From NCBI GenBank assembly GCA_036675345.1, contig JAKFFE010000044.1, positions 1 to 64,000 on the forward strand: a stretch of 64,000 bases of DNA, in the 5' to 3' direction. The position numbers were made by a program, and so were the translations under genes. This document shows, piece after piece, positions 54,410-63,579 of the stretch (position 1 is the first letter of the stretch; every line of letters starts with the position of its first letter). This stretch comes from JALYOC01 sp036675345. GTDB lineage: Bacteria; Myxococcota; Myxococcia; Myxococcales; Myxococcaceae. Below the pieces are notes generated by a model. That model was not told the DNA's origin and did not search any database. It saw nothing but the letters and a program-made list of their open reading frames with translations.

Positions 54410-54814
54410 TTAGCGCGCCTTGTCACACCGCCAAAGCCGCGCGCGCACCACCCCTGCATCCACCATCCCCAGCACCCGGGCCGCTCCCAGGGAGAGGTCC
54501 AGGATCCGGCCCTTGACGTAGGGGCCCCGATCATTGACCCGAACCTTCACCCGGCGGCCGTTCTCGGTGTTCTCCACCACCAGACAGCTGCCGAACTTGA
54601 GGCGGGGGTGGGCGGCGGTCATCGCGTCCGGATTGAACTTCTCCCCGCTGGCGGTCAGCTTTCCGCGGAACCACTCCCCGTAGAAGGAGATCTTCCCCAC
54701 CGCCAGGGCGCCCCCGGTGGCGCGCTCCTCCTCCCGGGTGTCGGTGGGGGCGCGGACACAGCCCGCCCCCAGGATCAGGGCGGCGGTCAGCAACGCGGGC
54801 GCCAGACGGTTCAA
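54410..54814 (-). CDS. rlpA: RlpA-like lipoprotein (double-psi beta-barrel)
   Basis: 134 residues. Lipobox LGAGC and a DPBB domain with KISFYGEWFRGKLTASGE and NDRGPYVKGRILDLS. RlpA homologues are septal-ring lytic transglycosylases; this one lacks the C-terminal SPOR domain, so it may be targeted otherwise. TTG start is required by the lipobox and by the upstream rseP stop 10 bases away. The catalytic Asp of the DPBB (in NDRGP) is present. Outer-membrane anchored. Confidence 0.88.
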   Translation of the reverse strand: MNRLAPALLTAALILGAGCVRAPTDTREEERATGGALAVGKISFYGEWFRGKLTASGEKFNPDAMTAAHPRLKFGSCLVVENTENGRRVKVRVNDRGPYVKGRILDLSLGAARVLGMVDAGVVRARLWRCDKAR

Positions 54815-54824
54815 GGGCGGGCCT

Positions 54825-56453
54825 CTAGCGGGTGAGATCGTTCTTGAACACCAGCACCATCAGCAGGATCAACATGCACAGCCCCACCCAGTTGGCGATC
54901 TCCCGGGCCTTGACCGGGATCGGGCGGCGGCGGATTCCCTCCCAGATCGCCGCCACCAGGTGGAAGCCGTCCAGCATCGGGATCGGCAGCAGGTTCATCA
55001 CCCCCAGGTTGATGGAGATGATCGCCATCGACTGCAGGAACATGTCGAAGCCCTGCTCGGCGCTCTTGGAGGCGATCTCGTAGAGCATGATCGGCCCGCC
55101 CACGTTCTCGAACGGGATGTGCCCGGTGATCAGCCGCCCCAGCACCAGCACTGTCTTGCGGATGATGTCCGGGACGATCCGCACCGACTCCACCAGCGCG
55201 TCCTTGGCGCCCATGTGGAGGGTGACCCGCTCGGCGGAGAAGTCCTCCTCGGTGCCCAGCGGTCGGCCCGCCACCCCCAGCGCCGGGGTGCGGGTCACCT
55301 GGCCCAGCTCGTCCTTGTCCTCGATCGGCAGCTGCGCCACCTGGGCGGTGCGCTGCTCCAGGCCCGAGCGCCAGGTCAGCTGGAACGGCTTCTGCTCCAG
55401 CGCCTTGAGGGTGTAGCCCAGGGCCAGCATCGAGGGGATGGGCTTGCCGTCGGTCTCCAGCAGCCGGTCCCCGTGCCGGAGTCCGGCCTTCTCCGCCGAG
55501 CTGCCCGGGAGCACGTAGTACACGTAGAGGTCATGCCGCTCGGCGCCCAGCGCCGCGTAACCCTCCCCCGGCTGCCGGGGCAGGATCAGCCGCTCCAGTT
55601 GGGGCAAGGCGGCCATCGTTCCCGGCAGCTCCACCGGGTCTGCGCGCATCACCTCCACCGTCAGCGGGCCCTCCAGCGGCTGGACGATGGCGTTGAGCGC
55701 GCCTTCGTCCTTCACCGGCTGGCCGTTGATGGAGAGGATCCGGTCAAAGGTCCGCAGCCCGGCCGCGTGGGCCGGCGAGTCTTGCGGCACCCCCACCACC
55801 GGGGGACGGGCCGCCGGGCTGACCCCGATCGTGCCCCGGGTCAGCGACTCAATGGCGTTGCTCTCCACCGTGGTCACCGGCTGGAGCTGCACGGTGAAGG
55901 ACTTCCCCTCCCGCTCGATGGTCAGGGTGGTGGCCTGCCCGTAGCGGGACTGGAGCGCGTCCTTGTACTGCTCGAAGGTCTCGGTCTTCTCCCCCTCCAC
56001 CGCCAGGATCCGGTCTCCGGCCCTCAGGCCGGCCGCCGCCGCCGGCATCCCCGGCTCCACCCCGCCGATCCGGTTGGAGAGCGCCTCGTGGGCGCCAAAG
56101 AACACCGCGAAGTACACCAGCACCGGGAACAGCAGGCTGAAGGCCGGACCGGCGGCCACGATCAGCCCGCGCTTCCAGGGGGGCTGGGCCAGAAAGCCGC
56201 GGGAGGCCTCCTCCGGAGACAGCTCCTCGTCCGGCATGTCCCCGGCCATCTTCACGTAGCCGCCCAGGGGCAGCACCGCCAGCCGGTACTCGGTCTCACC
56301 CCGGGTGAAGCGCAGGAGGGCCGGACCAAAACCGATCGAGAAGCGGAGGACCTTCACCCGGCACGCCTTGGCGACCAGGAAGTGCCCCAGCTCGTGCACA
56401 GTCACCAGGACGCCCAGCAGCAGGGCCGTGTACGCCAGATTCTGAAGTGGCAT
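54825..56453 (-). CDS. rseP: RseP-family site-2 protease with multiple PDZ domains
   Basis: 542 residues. HELGH at residues 20-24 in the first helix, C-terminal LDG in LPIPMLDGFHLV, and three PDZ-like units between (starting near GGVEPGMPAAAAGL, VGVPQDSPAHAAGL and VLPGSSAEKAGL), where E. coli RseP has two. Cleaves anti-sigma factors and remnant signal peptides within the inner membrane. Placed after cdsA, as in many genomes, but the dxr gene usually between them is missing here. ATG at 56453. Confidence 0.94.
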   Translation of the reverse strand: MPLQNLAYTALLLGVLVTVHELGHFLVAKACRVKVLRFSIGFGPALLRFTRGETEYRLAVLPLGGYVKMAGDMPDEELSPEEASRGFLAQPPWKRGLIVAAGPAFSLLFPVLVYFAVFFGAHEALSNRIGGVEPGMPAAAAGLRAGDRILAVEGEKTETFEQYKDALQSRYGQATTLTIEREGKSFTVQLQPVTTVESNAIESLTRGTIGVSPAARPPVVGVPQDSPAHAAGLRTFDRILSINGQPVKDEGALNAIVQPLEGPLTVEVMRADPVELPGTMAALPQLERLILPRQPGEGYAALGAERHDLYVYYVLPGSSAEKAGLRHGDRLLETDGKPIPSMLALGYTLKALEQKPFQLTWRSGLEQRTAQVAQLPIEDKDELGQVTRTPALGVAGRPLGTEEDFSAERVTLHMGAKDALVESVRIVPDIIRKTVLVLGRLITGHIPFENVGGPIMLYEIASKSAEQGFDMFLQSMAIISINLGVMNLLPIPMLDGFHLVAAIWEGIRRRPIPVKAREIANWVGLCMLILLMVLVFKNDLTR

Positions 56454-56501
56454 CAGGGGGCAACAGTAACCGCCGCCCCCCGACGCGACAACGCGTGAGC
56501 G

Positions 56502-57326
56502 CTACACGAAGCCGCGAGCGAACTGCAGGTAGACGAAGACCAGGATCGCGTTGAACTGCAGGGCATCAATCCGGTCCAGCACCCCCCCGTGTCCGGGGAG
56601 GGTCTTTCCGGAGTCCTTCACCCCGTAGGCGCGCTTGAGCATCGACTCGCACAGGTCGCCCACCGGTCCCAGGATCCCGCTGCCGATGCCCAGGATCAGA
56701 CAGTCCACCCAGGTCAGCTCGGTGAAGAACCAGTGGCCGATCACGAACAACCCCACCGTGGAGCCCAGCATCCCGCCGAAGAAGCCCTCCCAGGTCTTGT
56801 TGGGGCTCACCTCCACGTACAGCTTGTGCCGCCCCAGGGCCCGCCCGGCGAAGTAGGCGCAGGTGTCGTTCATCCAGGTGCAGAACATGGTGATGAAGGT
56901 CCACCACCCGGCGCTGGGGCGCATGCTGATGAAGGCCAGGGCCATCATCCCCGAGGTGCCGTACACCATCCCGGTGACGTGGTGGGCGATGCGGGTGGGC
57001 GCTTCCTTGCTGGCGTCCTTGATCAGGTGCCAGGCGAAGAAGAAGACGAAGAAGGTGACGATCCACCAGAAGGCCAGATCGCCGGCGTGCTGGGGGATGG
57101 ACACCGGCAACAGCGGCATCGCCGCGGCGCCGATCACCCCCGCCCACCCGGGGAGGGACAGCTTCCCCATGGTGATGCTGTAGTACTCGTAGGCGGTGGC
57201 CCCGGCGGCGAAGGCGAACAGACACGCCACCGGATAGCCGCCCAGGTAGATGAGGTAGAGCAGGACCGGCAGAGCCAGCAGCGCCGTGACGATCCGTAGG
57301 ACGAGGTTCTTGTTCTTGTCGTTCAC
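56502..57326 (-). CDS. cdsA: Phosphatidate cytidylyltransferase CdsA
   Basis: 274 residues with about eight membrane helices. Makes CDP-diacylglycerol for phospholipid synthesis. The full signature is visible: SMLKRAYGVKDSGK then LPGHGGVLDRID. GTG start overlaps the uppS stop (GTGA), so the two are coupled. Normal length. Confidence 0.95.
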   Translation of the reverse strand: MNDKNKNLVLRIVTALLALPVLLYLIYLGGYPVACLFAFAAGATAYEYYSITMGKLSLPGWAGVIGAAAMPLLPVSIPQHAGDLAFWWIVTFFVFFFAWHLIKDASKEAPTRIAHHVTGMVYGTSGMMALAFISMRPSAGWWTFITMFCTWMNDTCAYFAGRALGRHKLYVEVSPNKTWEGFFGGMLGSTVGLFVIGHWFFTELTWVDCLILGIGSGILGPVGDLCESMLKRAYGVKDSGKTLPGHGGVLDRIDALQFNAILVFVYLQFARGFV

Positions 57327-58129
57327 GTGGACGCCGGGGGGGCCGGTGGAGACTGCTTGAGCTGCGCGGAGGTGAGGCCGAAGCGGCGCTCACGCTGCTG
57401 GTATTCGAAGAGGCAGTCCAGAAACTGGTGCTCCCGGAACTCGGGCCACAGCACTTCAGTGAACGCCAGCTCCGAGTAGGCCGCCTGCCAGAGCAGGAAG
57501 TTGGAGATCCGGTGCTCACCGCTGGTGCGGATCACCAGATCCAGCGGGGGCAGGTCGCGGGTCCACAGGTGGCGTTCCAGATCCGCCTCCTTCAGGCCCC
57601 CGCGGGGCAGGCCCTCTTGAGCCAACCGTTCGGCCAGCTTCGCCGCCGCCTGGAGGATCTCCTCCCGGCCGCCATAGGAGAGCGCCAAAGACAGCACCAT
57701 TCCGGTGTTCCGGGACGAGTCCTCCCGCAGCCGCTCCAGTGGATCGCGCACGTAGCGGGGCAGCCGGTCCAGGTCGCCAATCGCGGTCAGGCGGATCTGG
57801 TTGTCCAGGATCTCCGCCCGCTCCTTCTCCAGGTAGTCGCGCAGCAGCTCCATCAGGCCGGCCACCTCGTCGGCGGGGCGGGCCCAGTTCTGTGAGGAGA
57901 AGGCGTACAGGGTCAACGCCTGGATGCCGACCCGGCGAGCACAGCGGGTGACCTCCCGGACGCTGTTGGACCCTTCGCGGTGACCTTCAATCCGGGCAAG
58001 CCCCCGGGACTCCGCCCAGCGGCCGTTGCCGTCCATGATCACGCCGACGTGGCGTGGGAGCGGGCGCTGTCTGACCAGGGTCTCGCGCTCTTGCAGCGAC
58101 GCGGCAAAATCCATGAGGGCGCGGACCAT
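57323..58129 (-). CDS. uppS: Isoprenyl transferase (undecaprenyl diphosphate synthase)
   Basis: 268 residues. Makes the C55 lipid carrier for cell wall and O-antigen. MDGNGRW (catalytic Asp), GHREG, ALTLYAFSSQNWARP and TSGEHRISNFLLWQAAYSEL are all family motifs. ATG at 58129; the ATG at 58114 is also possible. First gene of the leftward operon with cdsA, rseP, rlpA, tsaB and the ASADH-like gene. A 16-base palindrome lies upstream. Confidence 0.95.
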   Translation of the reverse strand: MVRALMDFAASLQERETLVRQRPLPRHVGVIMDGNGRWAESRGLARIEGHREGSNSVREVTRCARRVGIQALTLYAFSSQNWARPADEVAGLMELLRDYLEKERAEILDNQIRLTAIGDLDRLPRYVRDPLERLREDSSRNTGMVLSLALSYGGREEILQAAAKLAERLAQEGLPRGGLKEADLERHLWTRDLPPLDLVIRTSGEHRISNFLLWQAAYSELAFTEVLWPEFREHQFLDCLFEYQQRERRFGLTSAQLKQSPPAPPAST

Positions 58130-58187
58130 ACATCACGCCATCGTCAGCGGGGGACCGCGTTTTGGCGGGTGGACCCTGACCCCGCGT

Positions 58188-58203
58188 CTTTCAGATCTGA
58201 AAG
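58188..58203. promoter_or_regulatory. Perfect 16-base palindrome between divergent operons
   Basis: CTTTCAGATCTGAAAG lies 59 bases upstream of uppS and 112 bases upstream of the kinase gene. Its AT-rich arms are out of character with the region, as expected for a dimeric regulator site. Confidence 0.4.
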
Positions 58204-58315
58204 GTCATCGACCGCCTGAACCGTTGCTTCACCGAGCGATGAGGCAGGGACCCCGCGCTCCGGCGGCGAGGGGTTTGACCGGTTACAAAATCAGTCCCTA
58301 GGATTCGCCACCCCC

Positions 58316-59470
58316 ATGCCCCCCAAGTTGATCGGTCCGTACCGGGTTGTAGAGACGCTCGGCAGCGGAGGAGTGGGCACTGTCTTCCGCGCCCTGGACA
58401 AGCGGACCAACGAGACGGTGGCCCTCAAGCTGCTTTCCACCGGGCCGGCGCTGGACCCCCGGGCCGCGCGGCGACTGGCGCGGGAGTTCGAGACCCTGGC
58501 GGACCTCTCCCATCCGCACGTGGTGAAGGTCTTCGACACCGGCGTCTACCAGGGCTACCCGTACCTGACGATGGAGCTGGTGGAGGGGCTGACCCTGCGC
58601 CACTACCTCTCGCTCTCCGCCGACGACGTCAGCTCCAACCGGAGCTTCTCCCACACCTCGTCCGGGGAGGCGCTGCGCCGGGCGCTGCTCGATCCCCCCT
58701 CCTCTTCCGACGGCGCCAGCCTGGCGGACGCGCTGGGAGAGGACGGCGCCTTTGGCCTGGCGGACTTCGCCAGCGAACCGCCCAGCGAGGAGGTCAGCGG
58801 GTACGGCCAGGGCCCCGGTTCGCTGCTGGGCCTGGCCAAGGCGATGGACGAACCGGACACCGAGGACTCCGACTCGGGTCAGACCCTGCCCTTCGAGCGG
58901 GCCACCGACACCGCGGTGGAGTCGCCGCTGGCGCCGATCGCCCGGCCCAACCTGGAGCTGCTCAACCGCGAGGAGCGGGTGGGCCGGATGAAGGACTCGA
59001 TGCTGCAGCTGTGCGAGGCGCTCTCGTACATCCACGCCCGGGGGCTGATCCACCGGGACCTCAAGCCCTCCAATGTGATGGTGGACGAGGAGCGGATGGT
59101 GCGGCTGATGGACTTCGGGCTGGCCAAGTTCCTGGCCGACGACGCCGCGGTCACCGCCGACGGTCGGCTGGTGGGGACCTTCCGCTACATGGCCCCGGAG
59201 CAGATCCTGGGCGAACCGCTGGACGCCCGCGCCGACCTCTACAGCCTGGGGGTGATCCTCTACGAGCTGCTGGTGGGGCGGCCTCCGTTTGATGCCCGCA
59301 CCCCGTATGAGCTGTGGCAGAAGGTGCTGGAGACCGAGGCCCCCTCCATCCTGGCGCTGAACCCGGACGCTGATCTGCAGCTGGTCCGGGTGGCGATCAA
59401 GCTGATGCGCAAGGAGCCCTGGGAGCGGTATCAGACCGCCGAAGAGGTCTTCGAGGCACTCAACGAGTGA
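58316..59470 (+). CDS. Ser/Thr protein kinase with large acidic insert
   Basis: 384 residues, soluble. Gly loop LGSGGVGTVF, Lys38, HRDLKPSN at 246-253, DFG at 266-268 and MAPEQ at 292-296. Between the hinge (about residue 100) and the helix before HRD there are about 120 extra residues (101-220), rich in Ser, Asp, Glu, Gly and Pro, while the ends fit normally. The kinase uses the HRDLKPSN loop, unlike the two larger kinases here. Its stop overlaps the RluA gene (GTGA), so expression is linked. Confidence 0.9.
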   Translation: MPPKLIGPYRVVETLGSGGVGTVFRALDKRTNETVALKLLSTGPALDPRAARRLAREFETLADLSHPHVVKVFDTGVYQGYPYLTMELVEGLTLRHYLSLSADDVSSNRSFSHTSSGEALRRALLDPPSSSDGASLADALGEDGAFGLADFASEPPSEEVSGYGQGPGSLLGLAKAMDEPDTEDSDSGQTLPFERATDTAVESPLAPIARPNLELLNREERVGRMKDSMLQLCEALSYIHARGLIHRDLKPSNVMVDEERMVRLMDFGLAKFLADDAAVTADGRLVGTFRYMAPEQILGEPLDARADLYSLGVILYELLVGRPPFDARTPYELWQKVLETEAPSILALNPDADLQLVRVAIKLMRKEPWERYQTAEEVFEALNE

Positions 59471-60405
59471 GCAGCGTGGAGCGGGAGCTGGAGGTGGGGA
59501 CCGAGGCGGCGGGAAAGCGCCTGGACCTGTTCGTGGGTGAGGCGCTGGGGCTCTCGCGGGCGCGGGTGAAGCGGCTGTTCGAGGAGGGCACCCTGAGGGT
59601 GGACGGCCGCTCCGCCAAGAAGGGCCAGGTGGTCACCGCCGGGCAGAAGATCCGCGTCACCGTGGTGGAGGAGGACAAGGCCGCGGTGGCCGATCTGGAG
59701 GTGCCGCTGACGGTGCTCCGCGAGGATCCGGCGCTGCTGTTCGTGGACAAGCCGGCCGGCGCCCCCTGCCACCCGCTGCGCCCCTCGGAGACCGGGACGG
59801 TGGCCAACGCGCTGATCGCCCGCTACCCGGAGTGCGCCACCGCCAGCGAGGATTCGCGCGAGGGCGGGCTGTGCCACCGGCTGGACGTGGAGACCTCCGG
59901 GGTGCTGCTGGCGGCCCGGACCCGAAGCGCCTGGGAGGCGATGCGCCGGGCCTTCACCGAGCAGGCGGTGGACAAGCGCTACCTGGCCCTGGTCAGCGGA
60001 CCGCTGGGTGACTCGGGCGAGGTGGAGGTGCCGCTGCGTCACCATCCCCGCCACGCGGACCGGGTGGAGCCGGCGCTGGACGGAGAGGGCGGCCGGGACG
60101 CGCGATCGGAGTTCACCGTGCTGGCCCGGGCGGGAGACTTCTCGCTGGTGGAGGTCCGGATCCACACCGGGGTGCTGCACCAGGTCCGCGCCCACCTGGC
60201 GGCGATTGGCGCGCCGATCGTGGGAGACGGGCTGTACGGCGGCCGGCCGCTGGAGGGGCTGGCGCGGTTCTTCCTCCACGCCCGCAGCCTGGAGGTCCGT
60301 CACCCGGAGACCGGGGAGCGGATCCGGGTGGAGAGCCCGCTGCCCCACGAGCTCCAGCAGGCGTTGGCGGCAGTGGGAATTGCGCTGCCCGGGTCGGCCG
60401 GCTGA
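59467..60405 (+). CDS. RluA-family rRNA/tRNA pseudouridine synthase
   Basis: 312 residues. An N-terminal S4 RNA-binding domain (GLSRARVKRLFEEGTLRVDG) and the catalytic HRLDVETSGVLL motif with its Asp. Converts uridine to pseudouridine in rRNA or tRNA; RluD-type by length and S4 domain, but the exact site is open. GTG start within the kinase stop codon. Cytoplasmic. Confidence 0.92.
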   Translation: MSSVERELEVGTEAAGKRLDLFVGEALGLSRARVKRLFEEGTLRVDGRSAKKGQVVTAGQKIRVTVVEEDKAAVADLEVPLTVLREDPALLFVDKPAGAPCHPLRPSETGTVANALIARYPECATASEDSREGGLCHRLDVETSGVLLAARTRSAWEAMRRAFTEQAVDKRYLALVSGPLGDSGEVEVPLRHHPRHADRVEPALDGEGGRDARSEFTVLARAGDFSLVEVRIHTGVLHQVRAHLAAIGAPIVGDGLYGGRPLEGLARFFLHARSLEVRHPETGERIRVESPLPHELQQALAAVGIALPGSAG

Positions 60406-60459
60406 CGGGCGCCCACGCAGGGGTTGGGCCGGCGAGGGGTCCCGGGGTAGGAGGAGACC

Positions 60460-60909
60460 ATGTCCGTTGAGATGAACGTGTTCCTCCGCGCCGACCGACT
60501 TCCCACCGCCCAGCAGTGGGCGGATGCGATCGTGGCCGCCGGCTTCGATGCCCAGCTGGATCGCAGCGTGCAGCTGACCACCCACACCGGCTATCTGCCC
60601 TGCCGCTACGGGGGCAAGGACTCCGGGTTCGAGTACTACCGGGACGACCTGGAGGACGTGGAGCTGGATCCGGAGATCTCGGAGGGAGTCGGCGACCGGG
60701 ACACGGTGGTCAGCTTCGTCAGCCACGGGGATCTGCGCGAGCTGACCTGCGCGATCATCGCCGCCGCGGTGCTGACCCAGCTGGCGGACGGGATGTACTG
60801 GGACACCGAGGGGGACGAGCTGTACCCCGCGGAGGGTGCGGTCCGGCAGGCCCGGGAGGTGGAGCAGGATCTGCTGCGCGAGCTGAAGGCCGCGGTCCTG
60901 CGGAACTGA
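60460..60909 (+). CDS. Conserved-looking protein of unknown function
   Basis: 149 residues, not recognised. GGAGGAG lies 6 bases before the ATG, so it is likely expressed. Acidic, with one Cys in LPCRYGG, one in ELTCAIIAA, and a helical C terminus. The Tyr/Asp-rich middle (GFEYYRDDLEDVELD) suggests a protein-interaction domain. It sits between the pseudouridine synthase and dinB, with only 7 bases to dinB. Confidence 0.75.
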   Translation: MSVEMNVFLRADRLPTAQQWADAIVAAGFDAQLDRSVQLTTHTGYLPCRYGGKDSGFEYYRDDLEDVELDPEISEGVGDRDTVVSFVSHGDLRELTCAIIAAAVLTQLADGMYWDTEGDELYPAEGAVRQAREVEQDLLRELKAAVLRN

Positions 60910-60916
60910 GGCGCGG

Positions 60917-62155
60917 GTGTCCCGGGGGATCCTCCACATCGACATGGACGCGTTCTACGCGTCGGTCGAGCAGCGCGACGATCCCCGCCTGAGGGGCAAG
61001 CCGGTGATCGTGGGCGGGCACCCCACCCGCGGAGTGGTGCTGGCCGCCTCCTACGAGGTCCGACCCTTCGGGGTGAAGAGCGCGATGCCCATGTCCTGGG
61101 CGGTGCAGCGGGCCCCTCAGGCGATCGTGGTCCCTCCCCGCCCGCTGGCCTACGCGGAGGCCAGCGAGCAGGTGTTCGAGATCTTCTCCCGCTACACCCC
61201 GCTGATCGAACCGCTGTCCCTGGACGAGGCGTTCCTGGACGTCAGCGCCTCGGAGCGGCTGTTCGGGGCCCCCTGGGGGATCGCCACCCGGATCCGCGCG
61301 GAGATCGCCCGCGAGGTGGGGCTGCCCGCCTCCGCCGGGATCGCCCCTTCCAAGTTCGTGGCCAAGATCACCTCCGATCATGCCAAGCCCAACGGGCAGA
61401 AGGAGATCCGGGAAGAGGAGGTGAAGACCTTCCTGGCGGCGCTGCCGGTGGGCCGCCTGTGGGGAGTGGGCCCCAAGACCGAGGAGACCCTCCATCGGCT
61501 GGGGCTGAGGACGATCGGGGACATCGCCGGGCGCGAGGCGCAGTGGCTGGTGCAGAAGCTGGGCGACGGTGGCCGTCACCTGTGGGAGCTGTCCCAGGGG
61601 ATCGATGAGCGGCCGGTGATCTCCGACGGGGAGGCCAAGAGCATCGGCGCCGAGGACACCTCGGAGGAGGACCTGGAGGGACGGGAGGCGCTGCTCCCCC
61701 AGCTGCACGCCCAGGCGCTGCGGGTGGGAAGGCGGCTGCGGCGGGCGGGAGTGAAGACCCGGGTGGTGCAGCTGAAGATCAAGTACGCGGACTTCGAGTC
61801 GCTGACCCGGCGCAAGACCCTGGACTCCCCCACCGACGATGGCCAGACCCTGTACCGGGAGGTGAGCGAGCTTTTGGAGCGGGTCTCGCTGACCCGGAAG
61901 GTACGGCTGACCGGAGTCAGCGCCCAGGACCTGGGCGGGGAAAGCGAAGCGCCGCAGCTGTCGCTGTTCGACGAGGCCCCGGCGCCGGTGAAGTCGGACA
62001 AGCTGAACGCGGCGCTGGACAAGATCGCCGCCAGGTTCGGCAGCCAGGCGATCCGGACCGCGGACCTGGCCCCGGAGGCGGGAGGGGACGAGGAGGACGA
62101 GGCCCGCCGATCGATGGGGAGCTCGCGGGTGGATCGCCCCAAGCCGCGGACCTGA
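60917..62155 (+). CDS. dinB: DNA polymerase IV (DinB, Y-family)
   Basis: 412 residues. Error-prone translesion polymerase. HIDMDAFYASVEQRDD at the start and SLDEAFLDVS carry the metal-binding acids. Helix-hairpin-helix thumb (GVGPKTEETLHRLGLRTIGDI) and little-finger domain follow. GTG start at 60917. Its gene lies 7 bases after the unknown protein and may be cotranscribed. No LexA box seen. Confidence 0.95.
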   Translation: MSRGILHIDMDAFYASVEQRDDPRLRGKPVIVGGHPTRGVVLAASYEVRPFGVKSAMPMSWAVQRAPQAIVVPPRPLAYAEASEQVFEIFSRYTPLIEPLSLDEAFLDVSASERLFGAPWGIATRIRAEIAREVGLPASAGIAPSKFVAKITSDHAKPNGQKEIREEEVKTFLAALPVGRLWGVGPKTEETLHRLGLRTIGDIAGREAQWLVQKLGDGGRHLWELSQGIDERPVISDGEAKSIGAEDTSEEDLEGREALLPQLHAQALRVGRRLRRAGVKTRVVQLKIKYADFESLTRRKTLDSPTDDGQTLYREVSELLERVSLTRKVRLTGVSAQDLGGESEAPQLSLFDEAPAPVKSDKLNAALDKIAARFGSQAIRTADLAPEAGGDEEDEARRSMGSSRVDRPKPRT

Positions 62156-62179
62156 TCCCCCCGCGACGGGATCCTGCTC

Positions 62180-63466
62180 TCAGCCGGCGACGTACCCCGC
62201 CGCCAGCGGGAGCAGCCGGGCCCGCTCCTGACCGTGCACCCCCAGCTGGGCGGCGGCGGCCTCGGGAGTCATCCCCCCGCGGACCAGCCCGGTGATCGCG
62301 GCCAGCCGGAAGGCGCGCGCCGGGTTCAGGGTTCCCCCCGCCTGGACCTTGCCCTCCCACCGGGGCTGGAGATCGCTGGTGTCCATCATCAGCTGGCGGA
62401 CCTGGGCCGGGCTCAGCGCCGGATCCAGGATCAGCGCCTTGGCGGCGGTCCCGGTGATCTCCGGCGCGGACATCGAGGTGCCGCTGATCACGTCGTAGCG
62501 GGCGCCGGGCACGGTGGAGAGCACGTCGCTCCCCCGGGCGGCCAGGTGCGCGCTGGGGCCGTAGTTGCTGAAGCCGGAGGGAGCGCCGTTGGCGTCCGAG
62601 GAGGCCACCACCGCCAGGTTCGGGTAGTTCCCGGCGGGCAGGAAGGAGTCGGGCGAATAGCCCTGGAGCGAACGCCCGTCGTTGCCGGCCGCGGCCACGA
62701 ACAGCACCTGGGGATGCCGGGCCATGGCGGCGCGGAACATCTCCACCCGCTCCGGGGTGTCGATGCCGAAGCTCATGTTCAGCACCCGGGCGCCATTGGC
62801 CACCGCATAGTCGATCGCCGCCGCCACCTTCTTCACGTCATAGGGGGACTGCAGCACCCGCAACGGAAGGACGTTCACCTGGTCGGTGCCCCGGGTGGCG
62901 ATCCCCGCCACGTGGGTGCCGTGCCAGTCCCCGAACGGGTTGCCGACATCGTTGTTCCAGTCCACGAAGTCCCAGCCGTGGCTGTCGTCGGTCTTGCCGT
63001 TGTGATCGTCGTCCAGCCCGTTGGCCGGCACCTCGCCCGGGTTGACCGCGCCCTTGGGGCCCAGGCCCGGGTGCCAGAGGTCGAACCCGTTATCCAGCAC
63101 CGCCACGTTGACCTCGGCGCCCGCCTTCCCCGCCGCCCGGCTCAGCGCGGCGAAGGTCCGGTCCGGTGCGCCGACGTTGCTGGCCTCGATCTCCCGCACC
63201 AGGGCCGCGTCGGTGATCCCCGCCGGACGCTCCGCCGGGACCGCGTAGCCGCGCGAGTAGAGATGATCCCGCAGGTGGCGGCGGGCCTCGCTGTCCAGTT
63301 CGAAGCTGGAGTTGGCCCAGGTCTCCAGGATCAGGCGGGAGTCGGCGGTGGCCCGCTCCGGCTGCGCCTCCGCCGAGGCCTGGAGCACCGAGTGCCACTC
63401 CTGATCGGTGAGCTTCTTGTCCTCGGTGACGATCCGCAGGGCGTCGCGCACGGAAAGGGTGGCCAT
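62180..63466 (-). CDS. Subtilisin-like serine protease (S8), without signal peptide
   Basis: 428 residues. Complete triad: Asp in VAVLDNGFDLWHPGL, His in WHGTHVAGIA, Ser in SGTSMSAPEI, with the oxyanion Asn in AAAGNDG. Residues 1-105 are a helical N-terminal region with no hydrophobic signal, and the C-terminal 60 residues are helical, so it could be intracellular or use another export route. ATG at 63466; a GTG at 63475 is also open. Divergent from the MFS gene. Confidence 0.9.
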   Translation of the reverse strand: MATLSVRDALRIVTEDKKLTDQEWHSVLQASAEAQPERATADSRLILETWANSSFELDSEARRHLRDHLYSRGYAVPAERPAGITDAALVREIEASNVGAPDRTFAALSRAAGKAGAEVNVAVLDNGFDLWHPGLGPKGAVNPGEVPANGLDDDHNGKTDDSHGWDFVDWNNDVGNPFGDWHGTHVAGIATRGTDQVNVLPLRVLQSPYDVKKVAAAIDYAVANGARVLNMSFGIDTPERVEMFRAAMARHPQVLFVAAAGNDGRSLQGYSPDSFLPAGNYPNLAVVASSDANGAPSGFSNYGPSAHLAARGSDVLSTVPGARYDVISGTSMSAPEITGTAAKALILDPALSPAQVRQLMMDTSDLQPRWEGKVQAGGTLNPARAFRLAAITGLVRGGMTPEAAAAQLGVHGQERARLLPLAAGYVAG

Positions 63467-63579
63467 TTGACCCACATTGTCGCACCGCCCCCTCCAGAAG
63501 TTGCTCTGCCCTCCAAGTTCCCAAGCAATTACCGGAGCTTGTTGAGACCGGCGGCCCGGACTGACATGGTCCCCGCCCG

